NCBI GenBank assembly: GCA_037367405.1
Contig: JAZKJV010000296.1
Span: forward strand, 1,143,590-1,207,589
Direction of reading: 5' to 3'
Source: Ottelia alismoides
Taxonomy: Eukaryota > Streptophyta > Magnoliopsida > Alismatales > Hydrocharitaceae
DNA: 64,000 nucleotides
Position numbers and translations under genes: made by a program. The notes under the pieces are model-generated. The model made no database searches, was not told the origin of the DNA, and saw nothing but the letters and a program-made list of their open reading frames with translations. Within the stretch, counting starts at the first letter, position 1, and each line of letters starts with the position of its first letter. Below are positions 45,831 through 58,330 of this stretch, one piece after another.

Positions 45831-45848
45831 TGGCACCGTTGCCGGGGA
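45831..45848 (+). other. Element C primer-binding site (tRNA-Asp type)
   Basis: TGGCACCGTTGCCGGGGA, two bases after the LTR end and identical to the site in element B. Confidence 0.9.
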
Positions 45849-48760
45849 CACGGCTCATTTCTTGTATTTTTTGGATTTTTTTATTTAATTTAGTGTTCAT
45901 TTTATTGGTCAATTTATCAATTCATTTTGCATTGTAAAATTTTCTTCTCTATCGATCTCTAACTATTGCTTTTGTGGCAGGGCCCTTGATGGTTCAAGGA
46001 GGCGAGGAGTAGGATGCTTCCCGCTGTGAGGAGCCGTAGAAGCACGCTTGGAGTACGTCGAGAAGAAAGAAAAAAATGTCTTGCATTTTTATTTCCATGT
46101 AATGACTTGTCTTTTACAACGGTCTTCGATTGAAGACTCACGGTTGTAATCGAACGATCGTGGTTGTGTGGGGATCGTCTCCACTTGAGTGTCGACTTAG
46201 GACCAGGCACGCGGCTCTTTGAGCGGTTTTCACTTTTCTTCTTTTACGTGCTTGCTCATAGGTTAGGACACACTTTAAATTTAGACGCACACAATCTCAC
46301 ATCACTTAGCTAAAATTTAATGGATATCATTTCCGCTAATAGATGTATGATTAGGTGCGGCTTTTATCGACTTGCATACATATTGATTTCGGTTTTCAAA
46401 ACGGCCCAAGTTTTTCACAGGTTTATCGCCAAATCACTGCATGTTTTATCGCTTAGCTTAGATCGCGGTTTTTATCGAATACATGTTTTTCTCGGCTTTC
46501 TTTCTCCTAGCTTGATCACCTAGGTTAATGGAAAAGGGAATGAACGGTAGACGATGATTTCTTGATTTATGTGCTAACCATAATTCAGTGATAATTTAAA
46601 ATAAAATTGGGACTGTTAATTGCAAGTCAACCAAAAATGGAGTAAAATTCGGTTTTGGGAGAGCAATACCCTCGCTTACGCAATGATTTTCACTTCAAAT
46701 CTTTTCTTTGCGTAAAAATCTAATGTTTTATCACAAATAAAACCGACAAGATAATAAACCAACCTTGGTTGGTTTCATGTGTGAGTTGGTGAAACTAAGG
46801 GTTTGCTTGCTTGATTGAGCCATGCTTGTTGCGACACACACCCCAAAACTGTAGTCACTCCATTCATCTCCGCAGATTCAAACCGCTCATTTGTATATCC
46901 ATCCTTCTTCTTCGTTCACCTTGGGTCCCTCCCAACATCAATTCCCATCTTTGTACTTAGGCTAATCTCAGCCTAAGTATAGGGGGGACCCGAGTCCCTG
47001 TGATTTCTCTACTCGTCTTTTCTTGCCTTTATTCTTAGGTTATTTTTAACCTAAGTATAGGGGGAGCCCCCTCTTAGTTCCCGTATATTAGTATATACTT
47101 AAATGGAACTATGGACTTGTATCATCTAATGCTATGAGGACATAGCAAAGTTTAAGGATAGGGGGGTATACTATATATACAATTTACTTACTTTAGCTAT
47201 AATCTGAAAAATTTGAAAAATTTAAAACTTTGTGGCTAAAGTAAAATTCTTTGGACTAAGAGAACTCAAATGATTTCACGGCTTTTCGATACTATGTTAC
47301 ACTATTTTTGATAAAAATATTTTTGAAAATGATTTTTAAAAAAATGAGATTTTCTTGTTTTGAAAAATCTTTTGAAAATCTTTTGAAAATCTTTTATTTG
47401 TGTGACATGGTTTTGAAAATTTTTATCAAGGAAAGTTGATTCTAACATGTGTTTTAACTTTAAATTAAAATCCATAAAAATGAGCAAAATTCAAAAAAAA
47501 TGTTTTTGAATGAAGGAGTTGGATTAAACCTCTACACGTACACTTTCACCCAGGATCTGAAATGTTCAAGGAAGCTTGATTTTTGAGGTCTTTGAGATTT
47601 GCGGTTAACCAGCCTTAATCATCAGGGTCTTAGATTTAATCATCCATATTTCCCTAGGTCTCTAGATTTGCATGCTATATTCCATACTTAGTCTCAGACA
47701 TAAAGAATATGATCAGCACATCACATGCACGACTGCGGTTTTGATTGAGATGAGTTGACTTTTCACCCGAGGAATTGGGATGAGGGATTCGAGTCTGGAT
47801 TTGATCTAATGATGCTCGAGGATGGGATAAAATCTTTGAAGGCTTCATGAAATCTGAGTGTCAGCAACTTTAGCCAGTATGAGAACTTGGTTCTTATACT
47901 AATCTCTTGATATTGACCTAAGTTCCTGGGTGTAAAATATATAAAAAATGTTGATCAGTGTGCGCCAACTCTTGGTAAAAGCAGTGGAGCTAGCCAAAAA
48001 ATATACAAGTCAATGAAATTTCAAAGAAAAGCTCTCATTCCACAAAGTCAAAATATCAAAGAGCTTCCACCAAAGGCGAGCGCTCCCAAACTTTTAAAAG
48101 TGTCCACTTGGACCACCGCTATTAGGACCAGGAGTCGGGCTTGCACCAAAAAAGGGCTCTGCATCGTAAATGCTATAAGTCTGGGTGTCGAAGGTACGAT
48201 AGGTACTCAAAAAAGATACACCCCGGTGTACTCCCAGGAAAACAAGTGCAGACGGCTCCAACTTCTCTTGACGGACGCACTGATCAACACCAAAAAAATG
48301 TGTTGCGTAAAAGGCACTAGAGAGAATCCTTGTTCTAATGAGAGAGAGAGAAGAAATGACACAATCCCACACCCTCCATTACTGGCATGCCATCTACATT
48401 TTCTAAGTCTGACAACTAAAGAGACGGTAGACTGAATGCAGGATTTGATTTTTTCCCTAGTGTTGAGGATTGGGTCCTTAGGAGAATTTCTTGGACCAAG
48501 ACTTTGGGTGAAGATTTGACTCTACTCTCAGAATTGCGGTCAACACTAAATGTCATATCCTTTAGATTATATGTACATCAGAGAGAGTCTAGAGAATTAG
48601 AGGAATTGGGTACCTCTTGATTAAGGCTAGGTTGAACTCAAGAATTTTGGATCTCTAAAATTGAGTCGACTTGAGCAGATTGGATCCTGTATTCACATGC
48701 ACAAGGGGGTTAATCCAACTTAGTCATTCTTTTTGATGCTCGAGGACGAGCATAGTTTAA
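45849..48760 (+). other. Element C internal region without coding capacity
   Basis: No gag, protease, reverse transcriptase or integrase motif in any frame. GGGACTGTTAATT (about 46606) and GGGAGAGCAATACCC (about 46658) match the leaders of the other elements. After the hairpin array the sequence is low-complexity (47220-47520), then unassigned. ORF 48013-48435 has no domain and no counterpart seen in B. Confidence 0.65.
46954..47172 (+). repeat. Hairpin plus polypurine-tract array, element C (3 units)
   Basis: Unit 1: TACTTAGGCT (46954-46963) pairs with AGCCTAAGTA (46970-46979), then TAGGGGGGA. Unit 2: CTTAGGTTA (47034-47042) pairs with TAACCTAAG (47047-47055), then TATAGGGGGAG. Unit 3 (about 47090-47172) is the weaker long form ending GGACATAGCAAAG..GGATAGGGGGGT. 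The stems use different bases from those of element B but pair equally well. Confidence 0.8.
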
Positions 48761-48772
48761 GTATATGGGGGG
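48738..48772 (+). other. Element C polypurine tract with preceding hairpin
   Basis: TGCTCGAGGACGAGCA (48738-48753) is a short inverted repeat. It is followed by AGTTTAAGTATATGGGGGG, which abuts the 3' LTR. The hairpin-then-purine layout repeats that of the upstream array. Confidence 0.75.
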
Positions 48773-51700
48773 TGATGAAACCCTATTTCATCATCATAAT
48801 TTCTCATTATTAACCCCCTTGCTTAAGCCGAGTGTCAATAAAACCTAGTTAATGTCCTGTAATTATCAGAGTCCTCAATAAATTAAAAATCACAAAAAAT
48901 GGCAAACCAAAAATTCGTGGTATTTTTAGCCTTAAAAATACCCTTGAAAATATTTCGAGCCTTTGTTTGACTTCATCTCTAGTTTTGGTCAACATGAAAC
49001 TTGTAGACCTCATCAAGATCTACAACTTTCATGTTTTGAGTTTTCTCAAATTCGACCAATTAAGACTTCAAAAATTGAAAAAAACCATCTGAATAATCTG
49101 ATTAGGCCACGTGGCCCGTTCTGGGTGAGCCATGTGGCCCGCGCCCCTTGTCATTACCGCTTCCATCGCCAGCCGTCGGATCACCTTCCAGATCCAACGG
49201 CCAGAGAACTTCCACGCCTGCTATTCTCCACTGCCGTCTGATCTTCCCCGCCCCTTCAATCTGCACCGCACGAAAGTGCCTCGCGCAGAGCGCGCCACGT
49301 GGCGACTCATAGACCGCCCGATCGCACTCCCGATCTCCCATCACAGCCGCTATCTCTGCACCAACTTTCAACCGCTAGATCCACCTTAGCCATTCATCTA
49401 AACCGTTCGCTACCGCCTCGCACATAGCCTGCCACGTGGCAACGCCTACACCCTTCGATCGCTTCGCCCCCGATTTAATCTGCGTCGTTGCTCCGCGCCC
49501 AAATGCCCGCCGTTGGATCTCCAGATCCAACGGCCAAGCATCATCGTCTACCTCGGTCAGCCCTCTCTTCCCACGATCTCCACCTCGCAAAGACGTCTCC
49601 CCCTTTCTATTTTCGCGCCCTCACCAGCCAGCTTCTCCACTTGCCAACTGCCCCATGACCGAGCCCTATCATCCACGATCTTCGTCGATGCCTCCATTAA
49701 CCACCGTCGTCCTACCACGCGCCCCATTTTCTCCTTGAAACCCACGACTCCACCAGCTAACTGCCGACGAACTTCTTCAAATACGCCGCTTCCTCCTCCT
49801 GTCGCGGTTGTCCACCTGTATGCGGGGCACGACCCAACTCTCCTCCTCCTCCCTGTGACAGGGGGAGGAGAGAGGATAGAGCGACGACGACCGGAGCCCC
49901 CGGTGTCGACCCTCCGCCAATTCCGGCGTGCCACGGTGCCTCCAGGCCCGCTCGAGCTGCGTCGACCGGCTGGCGACGTCCAGCGAAGACTCGGGGCTCG
50001 ATTCGAGCCCTAGCCCAATCCCCTCGCTCCGCCTCCGACCAGGTAAACACCTCCGATCTCCCTTTGCATTTTGTTTTACTTTTATTCGATTTAATTAGGC
50101 CTCTCCGGCCGCCTTCACCTGCCATTAACCCCCTCCGAGCTTCACCACGCTTCTCCCCTTCACGCTACGCCTCCAGGTCATCTTCCTCTTTCTCCATATC
50201 CCCAGACCGCATTCGACCCATCTCCTCCGCCTCCCACGACGGAGGAGCATCCAAGCTACCACCTGCTTCGCTCGAATAGCTCCCACTCCATTCACCTTCA
50301 CATCCCTACGCTTCGGCCATTAGATTAACACTGCAGGTACGTATTCTCTCGATGGCCGGACTGCGTCGCCAGAGCTTCTTCGCCAAAGAGGTCTCCGGTT
50401 CACTCGCATCACCAGCATCCTCCAGATCTCCCGGCGGCTCGACCAACCATCCAGGATAACCTCCATGAGGTTGAGCAAAGCTGGGAAGCTTCAGTGACTC
50501 CGGAAAAGAGGGGCGGAGGAGGAGCTCCCTCGCCGGAGCTCGATATTCGCCGCCAGCCAAAGGTGGAGGATGACGCACAGTTACCGTTGGATGGTCTCCT
50601 CTCAGCGACCATCCAACGGCTCCGATGAGGCTACGCCATCAACGATGATATACCGTTAGATCCTCTCGATCCGACGGACTTAAACGCAACCACGTAGTTC
50701 CTCCATGAGTTCACAGCATCCGTCCGATCTCTATAATCAGATGGTTTACAATCAACCACGTGGCGACGTTAGAACCTCCTCCGAGCCTGAGTGTCCGAGC
50801 CTACAGGTTTGGAGTTCCCGAACCACATTCGAGCCTGCATCAAAGCCCGATCCTAACGTTCGAGCCAAGTCGAAGCGTCACCAAGCCTCTGCCGAGTCCG
50901 AGCCAACTTCCGAGCCTGGATGGCACGCGCCGAGCATGTGACATGTGGGTACTTTGCAGAGGAGCCCACAAAATTCTTCAATATTGCAAACAGGTCCTGA
51001 CGCACGTGCAACACCTGCGCACCTGGGGATATTTGCACTCACACCCTTGCGGGTTTAAATAATTGCAAATATGCCCCCGCGCGTGAGGATTATTTACAAG
51101 GAAGGCCTCGTTCTTAACTTTTATTGCATTTTAGTCCTTCTCAGGGACCTGTTTGTAGGTATCTTTTCATGTTTTCTTTCATTTATGCCCTTGTCTTTGA
51201 TCTTGCATATCTTGAGCCTCATATCTCCGATTGAGGTGATTTCAGTTTCGTTTTAAAGCTGGTTTGATGATCTTTTTAATGGCATACTTAATTGTTGTTT
51301 TGGACACAATGAATTTTGGTGTAATATTTTATAGCCATGTGTCTTTAATTTCTTAACTTATGCCTTGTTCAAATTGAGTCTGTCATCCCATTTGAATCTG
51401 AAATTAACTTCTGGTTTAGTTGGCTCATCATCGTGATCTAGGGCATATTTTGTGATGCATTTCATTGCATTTCTTTTAATGGCAAAAAAATGCATGTTTG
51501 ATTTTTAATGCATTATTGTGTCTCTGGATACTTTGACCTATATGTGATTAAATTCAACACTTAGCTAGATGAACTAAAATCCGAATAATACGAGAGAGGC
51601 TCGTGTCCCTGAGTTCGACCTTGGTTTCTTGCCAAGTAAAATAAATTATGATCGTCTCATTTTGATCTATCATACACATATCTAAATGAGACGATCTTTT

Positions 51701-51784
51701 TGATGAGCCCATTTTGGCCCGACTGCTACGACAATTCCAAGTGCTAATTCTGCACTCTTAAAGGGCCGATTTTGTGGCTCGTCA
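48773..51784 (+). repeat. Element C 3' LTR
   Basis: 3012 bp, colinear with the 5' LTR and ending GCTCGTCA. One visible difference is a short insertion (about 50334-50350, CAGGTACGTATTC) relative to the 5' copy. Confidence 0.92.
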
Positions 51785-54394
51785 ATGGGGTAGTTGCGTA
51801 ACTACCCTAAAAAAATCGTCAAGAAACAAGGTCAAACGAGGTCAAAAGAACCCCTACAGCCCAGGGGCATAAGCGTAAAAAAACTATTTAAAATGTTCTG
51901 CAAAAAGGTCCTTCAGGACTATTCTGAAAGAAAAAATAAAGATCTTTACATTTAGGTCCCTGCGGAGGGACCTAAATGCAACATCTGGAAACCTGTGGAG
52001 CGGAGATAAACTCTGGAAAACTCGCTGGGTTTATTGTGCAAAATTTCCACCGCTTCAGCACGGACGGTCGAGATTATAAGCTTCTGGCGTGGATCGGACA
52101 GCTCGCGGACTCGCCACGTGTCGCGCAACTGTACCTCGGATGTTCTTGAGTCTGTTTGAGGTCTGGCGAAGGATGCGTCTTCTCCGACTTTCCTCCGATG
52201 ATCAGCTGCGACTTGGGCTCTCCAGCGGGGCCAGAGAGGTGGCTCCTCCACCCCTCGAGCTCGCCCGCGGTAGGGTGCGGTCGGCGGCAGCTCCGAGCGG
52301 TGGTGTTCCGGCGATGAAGATCACTGTCTGGTGCAGTATCGTTTGAAGGTCAGATGGTCATGCCATCTTTGGATGCAATTCCCGTGATGCTCGAAGGCTT
52401 CCAGATCTGGAGAGATGGCTCCGATGAAGTTTGATCTGCAAATAAAAGATATACGTGCTCGATTCACTAGGAATCGGCCTATGGTTTAAAGGTTGCAAGA
52501 TCAAACATGGAGAAAAAAGTTGGTTTCCAGATTTATTGAAGATGGCGTGAATATGGCAATGAAATGGATCACGAATGGAAATGGATTCGAATCGAGTTTG
52601 AAATGGAAATTTGATGCGCGCCTAACCTAGAAGATCAATCTATCTAATCACGCGCTTAGCGTTGCTAATCAACGCACGACTATCGAGAACGAAGTTCGAG
52701 AAATGGAGGGGTTAGGTATGGGGAGTCAAGGTGTATTACCTGGACTGAATCGCTCGACGGTCGACCTTTGGCCGGAGCTCCACACGGCGGTTGCGGCAAT
52801 GCAAGGAAGAAAGCCTCCTTGGAACTCTTCCTCCGACGTCCCTCCTCCACGCGCGTCGTCTCCTAGCTGCTGTCACCACCGAGGATGGCCGGTACGAGGC
52901 TTGAAAGATGGGGAGTCGGATACTGGAGCTGGAGCTTCAGGTTAGTTGGAAGGTTGGTTAACAATGGCGGATCTTTGGGGATATTTATAGGTGGATTGCT
53001 TGATCCGCAAGTCAGGATCTAATGGCTAGCGAGATTCTTGGTTGTTAGGAGGATCAAATCGAGGGATTAGATCGCTTGGAATGGTTAGGATGCGCTTGGA
53101 ATAAATCAAGGAAGTTGGCCAGTCAGAACAGTTCGGTAGAACTGATTCTTGGAGAAGATAACCCAGGTGCTGACAAGTGTCAGCACCTGGTTGGCCAGAA
53201 ATGATTAATTCTTTATAAAATCGATATTAAATAGTAAATCAACTTATTTTAAATAAGTGTAAATACAAGACTTGTAAATAAATTAGTTATCTAATTTATG
53301 GAATAATTACTTTTAATAAATAATAAATATTATTTAAAATATAAATATTATATTAATAAATATGTATTTATAAATAGGTTTCAGATTTTTAAATTTAATA
53401 AATAAATACTTAAAAATTAATTTTATACTTTTTTAATTATTAGAATAATAAATAAGGTTTATGTGAATTTTTATAGATTTTTATAAATTAATTTACATAT
53501 TTTAATAAATAAGGATAGTATCTAGTTAGTTCATTTATACCTATAATTTAGGTTCTTTTCATTTTATTAAAATAATAAATAAGGTCCAAAAATTATGTAA
53601 TAATTTAGGGTGAAAATACAAGATCATGAAATAATTTAAAAATTATAAAATTAAGAAAACTATAAATAATGCATGTTATATAAAATAAATAGCCCAGAAA
53701 CCCCGTTGTCTCTTGGTCCCAAAACCGACTTTTTGCAAATGGACTCCGAATTCGATGAAACTACCTTTATTACTTAGAGAATATTATTTTATGAACTTTA
53801 AAGGTGAGTAGAGTGAAATTGGAGTTCGTATGAATAAGTTATGATGTTCGGAAGTTGAGATTTTGACAATTTATAAGCTGGATTTCTTGGTATATGTACA
53901 GGGTAATAATTTTATCTTATTTTTATATTTTTATATACATTTTTAGAAATAATTAGAAAAAAGATTAGGTGAAAAATATATACATATGAATTAATTAAAA
54001 ATCTTTGAAGTTTTATATTTATTTTATAAATAGTGAAAGGTGTATACAATATGGCTTAATTTATTTTTACGGTTTTCTTTCCTTATCTCCCCCTACTTTT
54101 TGGTTTGTCGACCAATCTATGCTGACTTGGTCTCGGGTGTTAGGCTATAAATATATCTTTCAGTTATATTCATATTTTAAGTCATATTGTATATATATAT
54201 ACATATATTCAATCTGCCTTTGTTTTCTTTTTCTTTGTCCTTTATTTATTTACATTATTTTGATGGTTAAAAGTGAATATTTATACATGAAGGATGATTT
54301 ATTAAAAGATGGTAATTAGTAAATATTTACATGCATTTGTTAAGGATTTTGAGACAAAATGCGACAGAAAAGTTAATGAATCATGGATTCATCA
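51785..54394 (-). repeat. Element D 3' LTR, proximal part
   Basis: In minus sense it begins at 54394 with TGATGAATCC and the (here imperfect) terminal palindrome, carries a GTCGACAAACC..GTAGGGGGAGATAAGG block (about 54115-54080), and has a GC-rich island (about 53180-51990). It breaks at the element C insertion; 51785-51789 is the ATGGG target duplication. Confidence 0.8.
52981..52990 (-). promoter_or_regulatory. Probable LTR promoter TATA box (element D)
   Basis: Reads CTATAAATAT on the minus strand, at the edge of the GC-rich island, directing transcription toward lower coordinates. The matching copy in the 5' LTR, outside the window, would be the functional one. Confidence 0.45.
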
Positions 54395-54408
54395 ACCCCC
54401 TATACTTA
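54395..54408 (-). other. Element D polypurine tract
   Basis: On the minus strand TAAGTATAGGGGGT directly abuts the LTR start, the same tract found after each hairpin in the array. Confidence 0.8.
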
Positions 54409-56545
54409 AACTTTGCTAGTCCCTTAACAAACACTTATTTTGAAAAAGTAAGTGAAAAGAAAGAAAGTTAGAATGAATTTATTTTCCTAAACCAATTCAT
54501 GAGAACAAACAAAGGACAGAGCTCGATCGGGCCTGAAACTAGTATTTTGTCGGAGCCTTAACTAGGATTAGGATTTTATCCTCAACAGTCCTCAAGTTCC
54601 AACAATCCTTATTCAAGATCACTTCATCGGCTATTTCAGACTCACTTATCCATACCGCAAACTCTATCATCCTTTAAGTCAACTTGTACAGTGGGTGAAT
54701 TGATTTAGCTCTTCTTGCTTAGAGAACCGAAGAAACCGTCAATCCCGGCTATACACTTCTATTGCTTCCTCATCTAGCTACTATTTCCTGGGGGAGGGAG
54801 GTATTCCCTTCTAAGTTCAGTTCTGCTATGTCTACAATTGAATATAGAGAGAAGATAGAAGAATGAGAAAAGAAGTGGAGTGCGACCAGTGTAGACACAT
54901 CTCCTTGTGAAGCTCAACCGGTGTAGCTGAGTCTCCACTAAGATGTGCATGCTTTTTGGTGGAAGCTTGGACCATTGTGGTCGTATTTGTATTTGGTGGC
55001 TTCTTCTTTGCTTTGACTTTGTAATTTGCTTGCACTGCATTCATCCTTTTATGCCTCGATGGATATAGCATCTTTTGTTCCGTCCCTTTTTTGAGGTCTT
55101 AGAAAAATTGTGTCAGCAGATCCTTCCCTCATCCGAAGCAACTATTGCAACACCAATCTCTCCCGTCTTTAGACTTCAATGCTGCAAAGATAAGGATAGA
55201 AACGCACTACCAAGATGTATGGCTCTTCGCAACTCTATACAAGTTGAGCCAAATGCGGAGTGCATGTGTTCAAGATTGGTTCACTGGTGTAGAATTATAC
55301 GGATGACATCAAATGGTCTACTTAAGCACAGATGACTTGATTTCCCGAACATGGTCTTATGGAACCCAAAGATTTTAAGTCATTGACCTGAAGAGTCTAA
55401 ATTCCAGTTCCTAACTAGGCTCCTTACAATGGAAGTTAAAAGCCGTGATCAAGCTCCATCCTTTAGACTAGACTCAATCTTTAGTTCTAGAAATCAAACT
55501 TATTTTGAAAAATGCGAATGCAAATGCAACCATGTTTTTTTTGAAGTATATTTTCTGATTTTTACTCGTTTTTATGAATTTTACGGCTTTTGCGGTTTTT
55601 ATGTCTTTTAAGGTTTTGTATTTTTATGGATTTTCTGATTTTTATAAACAAGTCCTTTTTATTTACGGGTTTTACAAGATATATATTTTTTATTTGAGTT
55701 AAGTTCCTAATAACTTTTACGGTTTTTATCTACAGAAAATTTTTACAAGGATTGAGTAATTTTTACACATGTTTTAATAAATAAGTTTTTAAGTGAATAT
55801 TATACGAATTTTAAATACATATTTTAGTTACGGTTTTTAAATACAAGTTTTGAACATATTTTACTTATTTACAAGGATTTTACGAATAATAAATAAATAT
55901 AAAAATGGATTTTAAATTAACCCTTATCCACTTTTTATGGATTTTATAGATATAGAAAATACATCAAAGTACGAGTTATGGACGAAAGTATATATACAAT
56001 ATATACACCCCCCCTATACTTAGCTTGAGCTATGTCCTCATAGCGTCAAAAGAGAAAAAGGAGGACATAACTCGTGCTAAGTAAAGTGGGTGAAAAGAAT
56101 ATACGAGAAAAGTCAGTCAACCCTCCCCCTATACTTACGATCTGGTAATCGTAAGTATAATGAGAGAACAAAAATGAGATGACTGAGTGAAAAGAATAAA
56201 TAACGAGAGTTTTAGAAAAATATAAGTAATACGAACTCATCGGAATCACTCGGTCCCCCCCTATACTTAGGATAAGGCATCCTAAGTATAGAAAGAGTGT
56301 AGCCAAAAATCGGAGACCAGTGATTTGTGGAGAAGAAAGGATATACAAAAGAATCAGAACAAAATATAAAACGTGAATCAGCGGACAATCGATCCCCCCT
56401 ATACTTAGGATCTAGTATCCTAAGCATAAAAGACGAGCAAAAATGGGGACGATTGTGGTCTACGAGGAATATACAAGTGTTGTGGATCTCCGAAATCGAA
56501 AGGCTAAAAAGCATTTGGACAGGATGAGATGAAATGAAAAGATGA
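54409..56545 (-). other. Element D 3' untranslated region
   Basis: No envelope-like or other conserved ORF is visible. The 55560-55960 part is low-complexity (TTTTACGGTTTTTAT-type). The ORF at 54774-55040 includes the peptide word LRREY also read in element B near 25655, showing shared ancestry of the spacer. Confidence 0.5.
56005..56430 (-). repeat. Hairpin plus polypurine-tract array, element D (4 units)
   Basis: Plus-strand positions 56394-56430, 56255-56291, 56124-56160 and about 56008-56090. Each reads on the minus strand as a stem (for example CTTAGGAT..ATCCTAAG, or CTTACGAT..ATCGTAAG) followed by TATAGGGGG. The unit nearest the LTR is the long form pairing TTAGC..GAGCTATGTCCTC with GAGGACATAACTC..GCTAA. 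Order, spacing and the long last unit match element B. Confidence 0.85.
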
Positions 56546-56920
56546 TCATGATTCCTGTACAAAATAGATCAATTTAGTACGAGCCAGATGATCAGTAGTC
56601 TCGACGAAGTGCTTCAGCATCTGCCCGTTAACCACGAACGGTTCTGCACCAGGTGACACATCTGATATCGCTATACTGCCATTGTCATGCACCGTTCTGA
56701 CTATGTACGGTCCTTCCCATTTGCTTTTTAATTTGCCGGGAAAAATTCTCAACCTTGCATTGAACAACCAGACTTTCTGACCTGGGACAAAGCTCTTGTG
56801 CCGAATATGTCTGTCATGCCATTTCTTCACTTTGTCCTTATAGATGAGTGTGTTCTCGTATGCCTGATTTCAAATCTCTACCAGCTCATTCAGATCTATC
56901 GTTCTCTTGGCTCCTGCTTT
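56546..56920 (-). pseudogene. Element D integrase C-terminal domain
   Basis: ORF 56546-56830 reads WHDRHI..F.PGQKVWLFNARLRIFPGKLKSKWEGPY, the GPY/F module that follows the integrase core in Ty3/gypsy elements and binds DNA. Between 56830 and 56921 the frame contains stops, separating it from the core. No chromodomain follows. Confidence 0.8.
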
Positions 56921-57665
56921 CTATACATCCATTAAAATTTCTCGAATTGCCCATTCAGATTTGTGCATGATTTCTACGGGCAAGTGGCACGGCTTTCCAT
57001 AAACTAGTCTGAATGGTGAAGCACCTAAGGGAGTTTTGTATGCAGTACGATATGCCCAAAGAACCTGATCTAGAAGCAGTGACCAGTTCTTCCTATCCGA
57101 TCGTACTAGTTTCTGGAGAATTGATTTCACCTCCCTATTCGAAACTTCAGCCATGCCGTTTGTCTGTGGGTGGTAAGGAGAAGCTACTCTGTGATCAATA
57201 CCGTATTGGTTCACTAGCTTTTTGACCTCCTTATTGATGAAGTGGCTACCCCCGTCTGAAATGAGAATAAGTGGGATCCCGAACCGTGCAATAATGTGTT
57301 CCCTTAGGAACTTGCAAACGGTTTTACTGTTTGCGGTTCGTGAGGGTATAGCCTCCACCCATCTACTAACATAATCTACAACGAGAAGAATGTACTCAAA
57401 GCCGCTGCTAGAAGGGAACGGTCCCATAAAATCTATGCCCCATGCGTCAAAGATCTCGCAAATAATGACAGGTCGCATCGGCATTGCATCTCTGGCACTG
57501 ACCGTCCCTACAGCTTTCTGACAATCTGGGCAACTCTTCACAAATGTGCAGGCATCTCTAGTAAGAGTCGACCACCATAATACGCTCTGTAGTACCTTCT
57601 GCGCTGTCCTCTTCCCTGAATGATGTCCTCCTGACTCTAAAGAATGGCATAAGGTGAGGACACTA
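56921..57665 (-). pseudogene. Element D integrase (zinc-binding region and catalytic core)
   Basis: The zinc-binding part has H-H spacing around CHSLESGGHH (about 57650) and CPDCQK (about 57520). The core contains GIDFMGPF (first D), ISDGG (second D) and NGMAE with exactly 35 residues between the second D and E, the DD35E triad of retroviral-type integrases. The core ORF 56921-57541 is open, but the join to the zinc-binding part is frame-broken. The enzyme would join element cDNA to chromosomal DNA. Confidence 0.88.
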
Positions 57666-58330
57666 TTATATTCCTCCCGAGGAATACAACGCCTGTAAAC
57701 ACAATCCGGTCCTTCTCGAAAAAGAATCGGATCCTTCCCAATGGTAGTATCGTGCCTCAGAAACTAATTTATCAACTCGGTTATTAGGCCAACCCTGAGG
57801 ACTTTTCTGTGTGACCAGAAAGTTCACTATATCTGCATACCACAGAAGTTCGGTAACCGCAAAGATGCTCTCGTCAGGAAATCTCTCTGCAATCTCAGGC
57901 GCATACTCATCTGAAGTCTGTTCCGACTGTAATTGGGAGAGGTGATCAGCTACCACATTCTTTATCCCAGGTTTATCTTTGATATCCAAATAGAATTCCT
58001 GAAGTAATAGAATCCATATAAGAAGGCGTGCCTTAGCATCCTTCTTTTCCATCAGAAATTGGATAGCTGAGTGATCAGTGTAAACTGTGATTTTCGAGCC
58101 AAGAAGATATGATCTGAACTAATCTAGAGCAAACACTACTGCCAACATCTCCTTTTCTGTCACTGTATATTTTCTCTGAGCATTGTCTAAGGTTCTGCTG
58201 ACGTAGTGGATGGCAATGGGAAGTCCATTCCTCCTCTGTCCTAATACATCCCCGATCGCAAAATCTGAAGCATCCGTCATGATCTCGAAGGGTAGAGATC
58301 AATCAGGCGGCTGTAGGACAGGAGCACTGA
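57666..58330 (-). pseudogene. Element D RNase H domain
   Basis: Minus-strand words TDASDFAIGDVLGQ, then RKYTVTEKEMLAVVFAL, then TDHSAI..LM mark the Ty3/gypsy RNase H that removes RNA from RNA-DNA hybrids. Stops interrupt it at about 58303 and 58118. Downstream to 57666 is the connection toward integrase, in an open frame. Confidence 0.8.

Larger units (their letters stand above)
42831..51784 (+). mobile_element. Element C: coding-free LTR retrotransposon (LARD type)
   Basis: LTRs 42831-45828 and 48773-51784 with internal 45829-48772. ATGGG is duplicated at 42826-42830 and 51785-51789. The primer site is tRNA-Asp type and a polypurine tract is present, but there is no gag or pol, making this a large retrotransposon derivative mobilised in trans. 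The two LTRs differ at three positions in the first about 110 bp (about 97% by eye), so it is younger than element B. It sits inside the 3' LTR of element D, immediately beside a perfect palindrome. Confidence 0.93.

Noticed and set aside
54774..55071. Possible envelope-like ORF in element D
   Set aside because: It is under 90 codons, with no convincing signal peptide plus transmembrane layout, and is overlapped by another frame.
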